Shown one piece after another: positions 33,211 to 42,227 of a stretch of DNA of 64,000 nt. The notes under the pieces are model-generated. The model was not told where the DNA came from and searched no databases. It was given only the letters and a program-made list of their open reading frames with translations. Numbering within the stretch: position 1 is the stretch's first letter; the number at the start of each line of letters is the position of its first letter. The DNA comes from Kibdelosporangium banguiense (lineage in GTDB: Bacteria > Actinomycetota > Actinomycetes > Mycobacteriales > Pseudonocardiaceae): contig NZ_JAGINW010000001.1 of assembly GCF_017876405.1 (NCBI RefSeq), forward strand, positions 2,059,203 through 2,123,202, in the 5' to 3' direction. The translations under genes were made by a program, and so were the position numbers.

Positions 33211-34143
33211 GTGCATGCGACGAGCACGATCGACCGACCGATGACGGCGGCAGAAGCTCCTCTCGACAATCCCAGCCGGACCTACCGCCGGGCCTGGGAG
33301 GACATCAAGAGTGGCGTCCAGCTGAGGGACCTGTGGGGTCACCTCGGCTGGCAGGACATCAAGCAGCGTTATCGCCGGTCGGTGATCGGCCCGCTGTGGA
33401 TCACCCTGGCGATGGCGGTCACCGCCGCGGGCCTCGGGCTGGTCTACTCGACGCTGTTCAAGGCCCAGATCGGGACGTTCCTGCCATATCTGACAGTCGG
33501 CTTCATCGTCTGGAACTTCATCCTCGGCTGCATCACCGAAGGCACTGAGACCTTCATCCGCAACGAGGGCCTGATCAAGCACCTGCCCGCACCGCTGACG
33601 GTCTACGCGCTGCGCACGGTGTGGCGCCTGACCCTGATGATGCTGCACAACCTGCTGGTCTACCTGGTCGTCATCGCGATCTTCTTCAGCGACGTGACCA
33701 CTCCCGGCTACCAGATGGTCGAGAACGGGCTGCCCCAGCCGGGCCTGGACTGGTCGGTGTTCCTGGCCGTCCCGGCGTTCGTGCTGGTCGCGCTGAACGG
33801 TGTGTGGGTCTCGCTGCTGTTCGGCATCATCTCCACCCGCTACCGCGACATCCCGCAGGTCATCAACGCGCTGATCCAGCTGGTGTTCTTCATGACACCG
33901 ATCGTCTGGTCGACCGACATCCTGCACAACAGGATCGGCGGCGGCGACATCGCGCTGTGGAAGACCCTGGTGACCGAGCTCAACCCGGTCTACCACTACA
34001 TCGAGATCATCCGTGCCCCGCTGATCGGCAACACCCAGAGCTGGCACCATTGGGCTGTGGTCGGCGGCATCACTGTTGTCGGCTGGATGTTCGCACTGGT
34101 GGCGCTGCGGAACTACCGCGCGCGTGTCCCCTACTGGGTCTGA
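33211..34143 (+). CDS. wzm: Galactan ABC exporter permease (Wzm type)
   Basis: The 310-residue ABC-2 type permease has about six hydrophobic segments. The N-terminus contains LWGHLGWQDIKQRYRRSVIGP, the pattern of Wzm/TagG polysaccharide exporters, and the C-terminus RNYRARVPYWV. With the ATPase downstream it forms a two-component exporter. In mycobacteria the orthologous pair (Rv3783/Rv3781) flips the lipid-linked galactan precursor across the membrane. Gene order wzm-wzt-glfT1 supports that assignment. GTG 33211 is the listed start, with ATG 33241 alternative. It is the first gene of a three-gene operon. Confidence 0.9.
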   Translation: MHATSTIDRPMTAAEAPLDNPSRTYRRAWEDIKSGVQLRDLWGHLGWQDIKQRYRRSVIGPLWITLAMAVTAAGLGLVYSTLFKAQIGTFLPYLTVGFIVWNFILGCITEGTETFIRNEGLIKHLPAPLTVYALRTVWRLTLMMLHNLLVYLVVIAIFFSDVTTPGYQMVENGLPQPGLDWSVFLAVPAFVLVALNGVWVSLLFGIISTRYRDIPQVINALIQLVFFMTPIVWSTDILHNRIGGGDIALWKTLVTELNPVYHYIEIIRAPLIGNTQSWHHWAVVGGITVVGWMFALVALRNYRARVPYWV

Positions 34144-34160
34144 GTGAGGCAGGACAGCAC

Positions 34161-34973
34161 ATGGTCAGCATCGACGTCTGGAACGCCTCGGTCGACTTCC
34201 CGATCTTCGACGCCAAGAGCAGGTCGCTGAAGAAGGCGGTGCTCGGCAAGGTCGGCGGCCACATCGGCACGGACACGAAGATCCCCGTGATCGAGGCGCT
34301 GAAGGACATCACCCTCTCGTTGCACGACGGCGACCGGGTCGCCCTGGTGGGCCACAACGGCGCCGGCAAGTCCACGCTGCTGCGGCTGCTGTCGGGCATC
34401 TACGAGCCGATCACCGGCGGGTCGAAGATCGTCGGCAAGATCGCGCCGGTGTTCGACCTCGGCGTGGGCATGGACCCGGAGATCTCCGGCATCGAGAACA
34501 TCATGATCCGCGGGCTGTTTCTGGGCATGACCCGCAAGCAGATGGAGAAGCGGGTCGACGACATCGCGGAGTTCTCCGAGCTCGGCGACTTCCTGCAGAT
34601 GCCGCTGCGGGCGTACTCGACGGGTATGCGCGTGCGGCTGGCGCTGGGCATCGTGACCTCGATCGACCCGGAGATCCTGATCCTCGACGAGGGCATCGGC
34701 GCGGTCGACGCGGCGTTCATGGACAAGGCCCGCAACCGGCTGATCGACCTGGTGAAACGCTCCGGCTTGCTGGTCTTCGCCTCGCATCAGGACGATCTGC
34801 TGCTGGAGCTGTGCAACTCGGCGATCTGGATGGACGGCGGCCGGATGAAGATGCAGGGCTCGCTGCGCGAGGTGCTCACCGCCTACAAGGGCAGAGACCC
34901 GTACGAGAACCTCAGTCCGGAGATGCTGGCCCGGCTGGGTGTCGAGCAGGTCGCGGGTGGCGATTCCCGGTGA
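34161..34973 (+). CDS. wzt: Galactan ABC exporter ATPase (Wzt type)
   Basis: The 270-residue ABC ATPase has Walker A LVGHNGAGKSTLLRLL, signature YSTGMRVRLALGI (the variant used by polysaccharide exporters), Walker B ILILDEGIGAVD and the H-loop FASHQDD. The N-terminal extension VSIDVWNASVDFPIFDAKSR is typical of Wzt proteins. It powers lipid-linked galactan export with Wzm. ATG 34161 lies 17 bp after the wzm stop. No extra C-terminal carbohydrate-binding domain is present, fitting the mycobacterial-type exporter. Confidence 0.92.
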   Translation: MVSIDVWNASVDFPIFDAKSRSLKKAVLGKVGGHIGTDTKIPVIEALKDITLSLHDGDRVALVGHNGAGKSTLLRLLSGIYEPITGGSKIVGKIAPVFDLGVGMDPEISGIENIMIRGLFLGMTRKQMEKRVDDIAEFSELGDFLQMPLRAYSTGMRVRLALGIVTSIDPEILILDEGIGAVDAAFMDKARNRLIDLVKRSGLLVFASHQDDLLLELCNSAIWMDGGRMKMQGSLREVLTAYKGRDPYENLSPEMLARLGVEQVAGGDSR

Positions 34974-35869
34974 GCAAAGCACTTGGGCCTGACTCGGTCG
35001 TCGCGGTCGTGGTGACCCGGCACCGGCGTGAGCTGCTGACCGACTCGTTGAAGGTCCTGGGTGCGCAGACGCGGCCGCTGGATCACCTCGTGGTGGTCGA
35101 CAACGGCCCGGACCAGCCGGTCGAGGATCTCGTGGCCGAGTCCGGGATCCCGTCGACCTACCTTGCTTCGCACCGCAATCTCGGTGGCGCGGGTGGTTTC
35201 GCGCTCGGCATCCTGCACGCGCTGGCGATGGGCGCGGAGTGGGTCTGGCTTGCCGACGACGACGGCCGCCCGGCCGACGAGACCGTGCTGGAAGTGCTGC
35301 TGAGCGAGGCGAAGCGGCGCGGGCTGGCGGAGATCTCGCCGGTGGTGGCGAACATCAACACCCCGGACACGCTGGCGTTCCCGTTGCGCCGCGGGCTGAC
35401 GTGGAAGCGGCAGCGCTCGGAGCTGGGCACGGACTTCCTGCCCGGGATCGCGTCGCTGTTCAATGGGGCGCTGTTCCGTGCGTCTACATTGGACGTCGTC
35501 GGCGTGCCGGACTACCGGTTGTTCGTGCGGGGCGACGAGGTCGAAGTGCACCGCCGGCTGGTCCGGTCCGGGTTGCCGTTCGGCACCTCGCTGAAGGTGA
35601 CCTATCTGCACCCGGACGGATCGGACGAGTTCAAGCCGATGCTGGGCGGCCGGTTCCACGCCCAGGACCCGGACAACGAGGTGAAGCGGTACTACACCTA
35701 CCGCAACCGCGGCTACCTGTTGTCCCGGCCTGGAATGCGCAAGATCGGCGCCCTGGAGGTCCTGCGCTTCGGCCTGTACTTCCTGACCGTGCGCAAGGAC
35801 CCCAAGGCGTTCCTGCAGTGGCTCAAACTCGTCCGCCAGGGCCAGCGTGAACGGTTCTTCCGGTACTGA
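34970..35869 (+). CDS. glfT1: Galactofuranosyltransferase GlfT1
   Basis: GTG 34970 overlaps the wzt stop (GTGA) and gives 299 residues of a GT-A/GT2 enzyme: VVAVVVTRHRRELLTDSLK, VVVDNGPDQ, HRNLGGAGGFALGILHAL, the DxD motif in WLADDDGRPADE and a C-terminal helical tail. This closely follows GlfT1 (Rv3782), which adds the first two galactofuranose residues to the decaprenyl-diphosphate-GlcNAc-Rha primer. Position directly after wzm-wzt matches mycobacteria. Its 3' end overlaps the convergent lanthipeptide synthetase gene by 47 bp. Confidence 0.92.
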   Translation: MSKALGPDSVVAVVVTRHRRELLTDSLKVLGAQTRPLDHLVVVDNGPDQPVEDLVAESGIPSTYLASHRNLGGAGGFALGILHALAMGAEWVWLADDDGRPADETVLEVLLSEAKRRGLAEISPVVANINTPDTLAFPLRRGLTWKRQRSELGTDFLPGIASLFNGALFRASTLDVVGVPDYRLFVRGDEVEVHRRLVRSGLPFGTSLKVTYLHPDGSDEFKPMLGGRFHAQDPDNEVKRYYTYRNRGYLLSRPGMRKIGALEVLRFGLYFLTVRKDPKAFLQWLKLVRQGQRERFFRY

Positions 35870-38420
35870 ACCCGGTCAGCGCCAACGGTTGTTCGCTCAG
35901 AAAAGGCAACAGCTGCGCACCGTCCAATGCGGATGCCAGCGCCAGCAGCACGCCGGCGCCGCCGGTGGCCACGTCCATCGACAGCCGGAGCAAGTGCGTG
36001 CCGGGGAACGCGATGTGCCCGTGATACGGCACCGCGTGCAGCGTCATCCACTCGAGGTGCTGGTCGAGGGCTCGGGCGGCGAGCGGGTCCGGGTCGCGGC
36101 GTAGTCCTGCGGCCAGGGCCCCGATCAGTCCGGCCCGGCCGAGCATCAGGCCGGGCTGGATCACGAACTCCGACAGCAGGGCGCGCCGCAGCCTGGGCAG
36201 TTCGCTCGCGACCGAGGCGTCCGGCGCGGTCATCAGCAGCTCTTCCATCACCAGTGTGATGCCCGCACTGCCGACTTCGAGGTACGGCAACGTGCTCTGC
36301 CGGTCGCGGACCTGCAGGGACCCGTCCGGTGTCCGGGCGCATTCCATCAGGTCGCGGCGGACAGCCAGGTCGGCGTGGTCCAGCCAGCCGCGGTCACGGG
36401 TGCGTTCGAAGAGCCTGAGGAACAGCAGCGCGGGCCCGGACCAGCCGTGCATCAGGCCGGCCCGGCCGCGCAGGCCTGGGCCGGGCAGCGGGGCGTTGTC
36501 GAGCATCGCGCTCAGCTTGTCGCCGATCTCGATCGCCTGCCAGAGGTGACCGGCGTCCTGCCTGCTGGCCGCGAGGTGCAGCAGGTTGAGGCCGATCCCG
36601 GCCAGGCCGGTGCGCAGGCCGTGGCAGGTGATCACCGGCAGCCGCGGTTCGACCTTCTCGAGCAGTTCGTCGGCCGCGGCGTGGTGGCCGAAGTTCTCCA
36701 GGACATGGATCGTGCCGTGTGCGCCGTCCCAGAAACCCGCTGTCACAGGCGTTTGCCGTTGCACCGCGTCGAGCAGCCACTGTTCGTGTGCCGGGTAGCG
36801 GCCGAACCCGGACACGTCCAGCGCGTGCAGGACACCGGCCGCGCCGTGCCCGAATCCGGTGCCACCGGCCGAGAACTGCTGGATGTCGCCGGGAAAGAGC
36901 CGGTCCTCGCGCTGCGGGGTGGCGCTGGTCAGCACACCGTCCGCAATGGACCGGCGGACCGAGGTCCAGTTGACCTCGGGCTGGTCGATCGCGGTTCGTC
37001 GGCGGGCCGATCGGGCCGCCCGCGGGCGCAGCTCGGCCAGCACTTCTTCCAGATACCCCAACGGCAGGTCGAATCGTTTGCGGACCTGGCGGACGAAGTC
37101 GGCGAGTTTGTCGGGCTCCAGGTCGAGCACCATCGTCATCGGCAGGAACATCCACAGCCGCAGGACCGCGAAGGCGTACCGGTCGACCTCGTAGCCCGCG
37201 CGGTCCACCGGGGCCCGGAATCCCGGTGTGGCACCGGAAGGACGATGCGGGTCGACAGCGGGGAAAGTCAGTTCGAAGTCCACAAACGACACTGAATCGT
37301 CGTCGTCGACCAGGATGTTGCGGTCGTTGAGATCCCCGTACACCAGCCCGCGGCGGTGCACGTCGGACAGGATCCGCTCGATCCGGCCGAGTACCGCCAG
37401 CGCGCGTTCGGTGTACCGGACGCGGTCGGACGTGCTCGTCTCGCGCTGGGTCAACGGGTAGTTGCGGGCCAGCCAACGGCCGAGTTGAACGCCCGGCATC
37501 GCGCTGAGCACCAGGATCTCGTTGCCCCACACTGAAATCCGCTCGTGCAGCTCCGGTATCCCGGGGACGCCTGCGAGCAGGGTGAGCGTGCGGGCCTCAC
37601 GGTCGAGACGGGTCACAGCGTCCGCACCGTCCTGGTCGACGCCGGTGTAGGGCCTGGCCTCCTTGAGCACGACCTGGCGGCCGTCGTGCTTGCGTCCGGC
37701 CAGGTACACGGCGCCCGCGTTGGTCAGATGCATCACATTGCTGACCTGGTACGCGATCGGTTCCTCGGTGCGCTGGGCCTCCAGATGAGGTTTCAGGAAG
37801 CCCGGGATCCGGACCCAGTCGGGCAGCTGGAAACCCTGCGTGCCCGACTCCGGGACGAGCCGGCCGTCCGGTCGTTCCAGTGCCGGTATCGCGGCCCCAC
37901 GTGAATCGATGATCATACGTTCGACGAATCCGCCGAAGCGGACATAAAGTGGGCTCTTTCCATACCTCAGGTCGCCTGGGATATGTGGAGCGTCGACGTC
38001 CGTGAGCTGCTCGGCGAGATCATCGAGAACGCGTTTGAGCGCGGGCTCGTCGACCGGGTAAATCGTGATCAATTTTCCACTTGCCGAGCGGTCGGCATAC
38101 TTCGCGTTACGATTCGCGTGAATCTTCGCCGACCGCAGGAATTTGAACGGCAACCCAGATTGTACACAGTAACCGCGGACCGCGTCGAGAACCGTGCGAG
38201 CCTGGCCCGGCGCGGCTGCCACATGCACCTTCCAGCCCTGCATCGGCAGGTCCACGGCATCGGGGAGGCAGACATGCCAGTCGCCGCGATCGAACCGCCG
38301 CCAGCCTCGCAGCAATTCGGAAAGCATGCTGACCCAACTGTCCAAAGTCTCGATGCCGTAACCATCGACGTCGTAGAAGTAACGATCCGCGAAACAGAAC
38401 GCCTCATAACGCAGATCCAT
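35823..38420 (-). CDS. Class III-type lanthipeptide synthetase (LanKC)
   Basis: About 865 residues from ATG 38420, preceded by GGGGAGG; the frame is open to GTG 38603. The start MDLRYEAFCFADRYFYD fits LanKC proteins. Residues about 1-215 form the lyase-type domain. About 230-480 is the Ser/Thr kinase domain with VVLKEARPY (Lys about 253), VYGDLNDRNIL (Asp about 363) and VDFELTFPA (Asp about 381). About 500-865 is the LanC-like cyclase domain with GTGFGHGAAGVLHAL, TGLAGIGLNLLHLA and GRAGLMHGWSGPALLFL. The enzyme phosphorylates Ser/Thr, eliminates phosphate and cyclises onto Cys. A typical zinc triad was not confirmed, favouring class III over IV. No convincing precursor gene was found upstream. 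Confidence 0.88.
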   Translation of the reverse strand: MDLRYEAFCFADRYFYDVDGYGIETLDSWVSMLSELLRGWRRFDRGDWHVCLPDAVDLPMQGWKVHVAAAPGQARTVLDAVRGYCVQSGLPFKFLRSAKIHANRNAKYADRSASGKLITIYPVDEPALKRVLDDLAEQLTDVDAPHIPGDLRYGKSPLYVRFGGFVERMIIDSRGAAIPALERPDGRLVPESGTQGFQLPDWVRIPGFLKPHLEAQRTEEPIAYQVSNVMHLTNAGAVYLAGRKHDGRQVVLKEARPYTGVDQDGADAVTRLDREARTLTLLAGVPGIPELHERISVWGNEILVLSAMPGVQLGRWLARNYPLTQRETSTSDRVRYTERALAVLGRIERILSDVHRRGLVYGDLNDRNILVDDDDSVSFVDFELTFPAVDPHRPSGATPGFRAPVDRAGYEVDRYAFAVLRLWMFLPMTMVLDLEPDKLADFVRQVRKRFDLPLGYLEEVLAELRPRAARSARRRTAIDQPEVNWTSVRRSIADGVLTSATPQREDRLFPGDIQQFSAGGTGFGHGAAGVLHALDVSGFGRYPAHEQWLLDAVQRQTPVTAGFWDGAHGTIHVLENFGHHAAADELLEKVEPRLPVITCHGLRTGLAGIGLNLLHLAASRQDAGHLWQAIEIGDKLSAMLDNAPLPGPGLRGRAGLMHGWSGPALLFLRLFERTRDRGWLDHADLAVRRDLMECARTPDGSLQVRDRQSTLPYLEVGSAGITLVMEELLMTAPDASVASELPRLRRALLSEFVIQPGLMLGRAGLIGALAAGLRRDPDPLAARALDQHLEWMTLHAVPYHGHIAFPGTHLLRLSMDVATGGAGVLLALASALDGAQLLPFLSEQPLALTGFSTGRTVHAGPGGRV

Positions 38421-38892
38421 GCCGGTATGCGCCTCCCCGTCGTAATTCAGCATTGCGCGCGCCCGAGTAGGAAATAATTTCCGCACGAAACGAACTACAG
38501 GTCGATCCGCCGTTCGAGGGTTCACACTGCCAACTAGGCCACCGGGCGCAGTTGTTACCGCCCAGTATGAGTGATCGATCGGCCAGAAATAGGCGAAAAA
38601 CACCCGATCGCGCCGCCTCGCTCCATCGAATGCAGCATTGCTGCACGGTCCGGATCGGACTATCGATGGCTACACTGAGTAGCCGACCTACCGAGAGTGT
38701 GATCACCATCGCGAGGTTCAGCCAAATGCCGCTTGACAGTCCGGTTAACGTTCATTTCGTGCATCGCATGTACCCGATCACCCCGCCGCCCCGCGCCTGA
38801 GCGGGGCTTGAGCCACCACACGCGGCAGGTCGCCGCGTGTCTACGGGTATGCCCATCGCCCCGCAGCCGGACATTCACCTGTTCCTCCTGCG
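38421..38892. other. Divergent intergenic region upstream of LanKC, no clear precursor gene
   Basis: This 472-bp region between the LanKC start and the exporter start is where a LanA precursor would be expected. Short minus-strand frames exist: 23 codons at 38555-38626 with one Cys, 31 codons ending at 38660 with SATQCS, and a frame 38404-38709 with several Cys. None has a class III leader (LLDLQ-like) or S-x2-S-x3-C core. A small palindrome CCCCGCGCCTGAGCGGGG lies at about 38789-38806. Confidence 0.6.
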
Positions 38893-39840
38893 TTGGAGCG
38901 ATTCACCTTGTCAACCAAGCAATCCATGCTGTTCTTGGTCGCCGCGGGCGTGCTCTGGGGCACCGGCGGCCTGGCTGGCGCCCTGCTTCAGGACCTCGCC
39001 GGCCTGCATCCCCTTGCGGTCGCGGCCTACCGGCTACTGATCGGTGGCGCAATCGCCACAGTGGCGCTCGCTGCGCAATTGCAGCGTCTGCCACGGACGC
39101 GCGCCGTCGGCCGCAGGCTGCTCACCGCCGGCGCCCTGCTGGCGGTCTTCCAGGCCAGCTACTTCGGCGGCGTGGCAATGACTTCGGTAAGCCTTGCCAC
39201 ACTGGTCACCATCGGCAGTTCACCCGTCATCATCGCGGTGGTCACGGCCATCCGGGATCGCCGGATGCCCAGCGCCCGCACGGGTTTGTGCATCACGATC
39301 GCACTCGCCGGTCTCGGTCTGCTCGCCGGAACCCCCTCTGCAAGGGACTTCTGGCATACCGTCGCGGGAATCTTGTTGTGCCTCACGGCCGCGGCCGGAT
39401 TCGCCGCGTTCACGATGGTCAACCGCAACGCGGTGCCAGGACTGTCCACTGGCGGCACGATCAGCATCGGCCTGCTGTTCGGCGGGCTGTTGCTGTTGCC
39501 CGCGGCGCTGACAGTGGGCATGAGCCTGCCCATGACACCGCAAGTCGTTGCGACAACACTGTTTCTGGGCGCTGTGCCGACTGCGACCGCGTATGGCTTG
39601 TACCTGATTGCCTTGCGCCAGGCCAATCCTGTCGCCGCCGCACTGGCAGCGGTACTGGAACCGTTGACAGCTACCGTGTTGTCGGTCGCCTTCTTCGGCG
39701 AACGGCTGGCAACGGCCGGCATCATCGGAGCTGTCCTGCTCGGCGTCGCGCTCGCGGTGAACTATTCCGCTCAGAGCAGATCCGCTCAGGGTGAACCCGT
39801 GTTGCCGCGTCCCCGCACCGGTGCTGAGGTGGGGTCATGA
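38893..39840 (+). CDS. EamA-family (drug/metabolite) exporter
   Basis: A protein of about 310 residues with ten hydrophobic segments in two EamA repeats: VAAGVLWGTGGLAGALL at the start and LFLGAVPTATAYGLYLIALR then AALAAVLEPLTATVLSVAFF in the second repeat. DMT exporters move small metabolites or amino acids out of the cell. The start is TTG 38893 or TTG 38908; the second has GGAG 9 nt upstream. It is divergent from the LanKC gene and coupled by ATGA to the next small gene. Whether it exports a lanthipeptide is unproven; ABC exporters are the usual partners of LanKC. Confidence 0.87.
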   Translation: MERFTLSTKQSMLFLVAAGVLWGTGGLAGALLQDLAGLHPLAVAAYRLLIGGAIATVALAAQLQRLPRTRAVGRRLLTAGALLAVFQASYFGGVAMTSVSLATLVTIGSSPVIIAVVTAIRDRRMPSARTGLCITIALAGLGLLAGTPSARDFWHTVAGILLCLTAAAGFAAFTMVNRNAVPGLSTGGTISIGLLFGGLLLLPAALTVGMSLPMTPQVVATTLFLGAVPTATAYGLYLIALRQANPVAAALAAVLEPLTATVLSVAFFGERLATAGIIGAVLLGVALAVNYSAQSRSAQGEPVLPRPRTGAEVGS

Positions 39841-40109
39841 GCGAGCCGAAACGCAATGCCCTCGTACTGCACCTTGCGAGCGGCGGTGAGCCACTGGTGT
39901 ACGCACTGGCCGACGCCTCGGCGAAAGGGCTCGCCGGCCGTCTGCAGACGCTGATGAGCTCAGGCGCGGTGGACACCCCGGAACTCGAGGACGGCAACCG
40001 GGTGGCGATCAACTTCGCCCACGTCGTGACGGCGCATTTCGACGAGCTGCCGCCACGGACCCAGGTCTACGGCAGCGCCGCCAGGGCCAACCACGGTTTC
40101 CGGGCATAG
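39837..40109 (+). CDS. Small protein of unknown function coupled to the EamA exporter
   Basis: The 90-residue soluble protein starts at an ATG that overlaps the exporter stop (ATGA, 39837-39840) and ends just before a strong terminator. Recognisable stretches include ALVLHLASGGEPLVYALADA and NRVAINFAHVVTAHFDELPP; I do not recognise a family. It has few Cys/Ser features and does not look like a lanthipeptide precursor. Its tight coupling suggests a role with the exporter or a shared regulation. Confidence 0.7.
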   Translation: MSEPKRNALVLHLASGGEPLVYALADASAKGLAGRLQTLMSSGAVDTPELEDGNRVAINFAHVVTAHFDELPPRTQVYGSAARANHGFRA

Positions 40110-40148
40110 AGCAACGCCCCTGCCGGACAACCCGGCAGGGGCGTTGCT
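40110..40148. terminator. Strong bidirectional terminator
   Basis: AGCAACGCCCCTGCCGG and CCGGCAGGGGCGTTGCT form a perfect 17-bp stem with loop ACAAC. It lies between the convergent small gene (end 40109) and glfT2 (end 40172). Confidence 0.92.
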
Positions 40149-40171
40149 GTGACAGATCAGAGACGGGCAGA

Positions 40172-42130
40172 TCAGAGGCGGTAGAGCCGGGCCCAGTTCT
40201 CGCGGCTGGTCAGCTCGGGCATCGCGTCCTTGTAGCGCTGCTGCGCGATGTTGCCTTCGTTCATGAAGCGGCGCAGCAGGGCAGCGGTCTGCTTGCCCAG
40301 CTTGAACATCAGGTCCCGGTCGTACTTACGCAGCCGCACGCCCTCCTGGGACGCGTCGGTGACCGCGACACTGTCGAACAGCGAGACGTGCCACCAGGCG
40401 GCGTCATCGAGGCTGATGGCGCCCTTCTCGTGCCGGTGCTTGCCCAGCAGCTGGTGCACGACCCGCTTGAGCAGGACAGCACGCTTGAGCCGAGGCGTCG
40501 CGCCCGCGGGCACGATCTCCAGCTCACCTGAGCGCATACCCGGGACCTCGTCCGGCCGGTGCCGCACGGTCTCCGGGTACTGCGCACGCAGCTTGCGGAT
40601 CTCGCCGACGGCCGCGGCACCGCCGTCGCGCAGGATCTCCGGGCCGACCAGGAAGTCCTCGATCGCCTTGAGCATCGTCGCGGTCAGGCCGTACTGCATG
40701 GTCAGCATGTAGCGGGCCATGTGCGAGGCCAGCACGCGAGCGATGTGCTTGGTGTCGAAGTGGCTGTGCAGCGCGGCGGTGATCAGCGAGTTACGCAGGT
40801 TGAAGTACCGGTGCCAGTCGTCCCAGTCCTTCCAGCTGAAGTCCGCGTGCCACACGGCCGCACCCGGCAGCGTGACCGTCGGGAAACCGGCGGCCCGTGC
40901 GCGGTAGCCGTACTCGGCGTCGTCCCACTGGAAGAACACCGGCAGCGGGTAGCCGACCTCCTGCACGATCTCGGTCGGGATCAGGCACGACCACCAACCG
41001 TTGTAGCCGGCGTCGACGCGCTTCTCCTGCCGGTTGGGCTGGCCGGTCTCCTCGTCCACGCCGAGCAGGTCGGCGTTGAACAGCGCGCCCTCGGTGACCT
41101 GGCCGGGGGCCAGGTTCTCCAGGTCGGCGTACTCGGCGCCGACATGCAGGTAGTTCGGGTGCAGCAGGTTGAGCATCTGCCCGCCGACGATCACCGGGTG
41201 CGAGGTGCGGTTGGCGAACGCGGTCATCCGGATCGCGATGTCCGGCTCAAGCAGCACGTCGTCGTCCATGAACAGGACGTTGGCGTGGTCGGACTGCTTG
41301 GCGGTCTCGAACAGGCCGCGGGTGAAGCCGGCCGCGCCGCCGAGGTTGGGCTGCTGGATGTAGTTGAGCTTCTTGTCCAGCCGCTTGGACACATCCGCGA
41401 ACAGCGGGCGCGAGTCGACAGTGTCGTTGCCCTGGTCGGCGACGTAGATCGCGTCGAGAACCTCGAGCGCTTCCGGGTCGTCGGCCAGCGCGGTCAGGGT
41501 GTTGATGCAGTCGTCGGCACGGTTGCACGTGCAGATGACCACGGACGTCGGGCGCAGCGTCTCCGGCGGCTCGACGGTCCAGCGCACGCGCTCGATGGTC
41601 AGCCGCTCGTCGACATCGGTCTCGATGTCCAGCCAGAGCGCGCCACCGTCGAGGAAGCGGTCGATCTTGGCGGTCAGCACGACCGGGCCGTCCTCGCCGG
41701 TCAGCTGCTTGGAGGCGACTGTCCGGGACACGCCCTCGAAGTCCGACGCACCCACAGTCAGCCGGCCGCTGCCGCGGGCGATCAGCTCGACGCTGACCTC
41801 GCGCACGACGGTCCAGCGCTGCCAGTAGCTGGCGGGGAACCGGCCGAAGTAGGTGTTCATCGAGACCGTCGCGGACGGCTCGATCGCGACCTTGTCCCGG
41901 TCCCGGTGCGCCACGCCCCGGGTGACCTGGGCATAGAGGTCGTCACTGACGAGCTCGGACGGGCCACCGAACAGGCCGCGCTGGGTGACCAGGCGCCCGG
42001 ACGGCTCATGCGCTGCCAACATCGCTGGATCGGCGGATGGCTGTGCCGCGTCCGAGGCAGCAGAATGCCCATTGGCCTGCGTCTTCGTCGCGGGGGTTTT
42101 TCCCCGAGCCGGTGCGGTTCTACCGGGCAT
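40172..42130 (-). CDS. glfT2: Galactofuranosyltransferase GlfT2
   Basis: The 652-residue enzyme has the GlfT2 architecture: an N-terminal beta domain (NTYFGRFPASYWQRWT), a GT-A domain starting at TSVVICTCNRADDC, PNLGGAAGFTRGLFET, the metal-binding FMDDDV (about residues 289-291), QWDDAEYG with the catalytic-base region (about 402) and VWHADFSWKDW (His about 428), then a helical C-terminus. GlfT2 polymerises the galactan by adding alternating beta-1,5 and beta-1,6 galactofuranose from UDP-Galf. The N-terminal 40 residues are low-complexity. It lies 97 bp downstream of the GtrA gene on the same strand. Confidence 0.95.
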   Translation of the reverse strand: MPGRTAPARGKTPATKTQANGHSAASDAAQPSADPAMLAAHEPSGRLVTQRGLFGGPSELVSDDLYAQVTRGVAHRDRDKVAIEPSATVSMNTYFGRFPASYWQRWTVVREVSVELIARGSGRLTVGASDFEGVSRTVASKQLTGEDGPVVLTAKIDRFLDGGALWLDIETDVDERLTIERVRWTVEPPETLRPTSVVICTCNRADDCINTLTALADDPEALEVLDAIYVADQGNDTVDSRPLFADVSKRLDKKLNYIQQPNLGGAAGFTRGLFETAKQSDHANVLFMDDDVLLEPDIAIRMTAFANRTSHPVIVGGQMLNLLHPNYLHVGAEYADLENLAPGQVTEGALFNADLLGVDEETGQPNRQEKRVDAGYNGWWSCLIPTEIVQEVGYPLPVFFQWDDAEYGYRARAAGFPTVTLPGAAVWHADFSWKDWDDWHRYFNLRNSLITAALHSHFDTKHIARVLASHMARYMLTMQYGLTATMLKAIEDFLVGPEILRDGGAAAVGEIRKLRAQYPETVRHRPDEVPGMRSGELEIVPAGATPRLKRAVLLKRVVHQLLGKHRHEKGAISLDDAAWWHVSLFDSVAVTDASQEGVRLRKYDRDLMFKLGKQTAALLRRFMNEGNIAQQRYKDAMPELTSRENWARLYRL

Positions 42131-42227
42131 CGCGCCTCAGTCCTCCAGGAGACCCTCGTAGGCAACACGTCATTTCGTTGCCAAGGTACATGCTTACTCG
42201 TTACGACTCATTGACCATGCATTGCGA

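Noticed and set aside
38404..38709. Cys/Ser-containing minus-strand frame upstream of LanKC as a possible lanthipeptide precursor
   Set aside because: No class III leader motif, it overlaps the LanKC start by 17 nt, and Cys/Ser spacing does not form S-x2-S-x3-C rings.
38660..38755. 31-codon frame ending SATQCSHR as a lanA candidate
   Set aside because: No leader resemblance and only one Cys; too weak to annotate.
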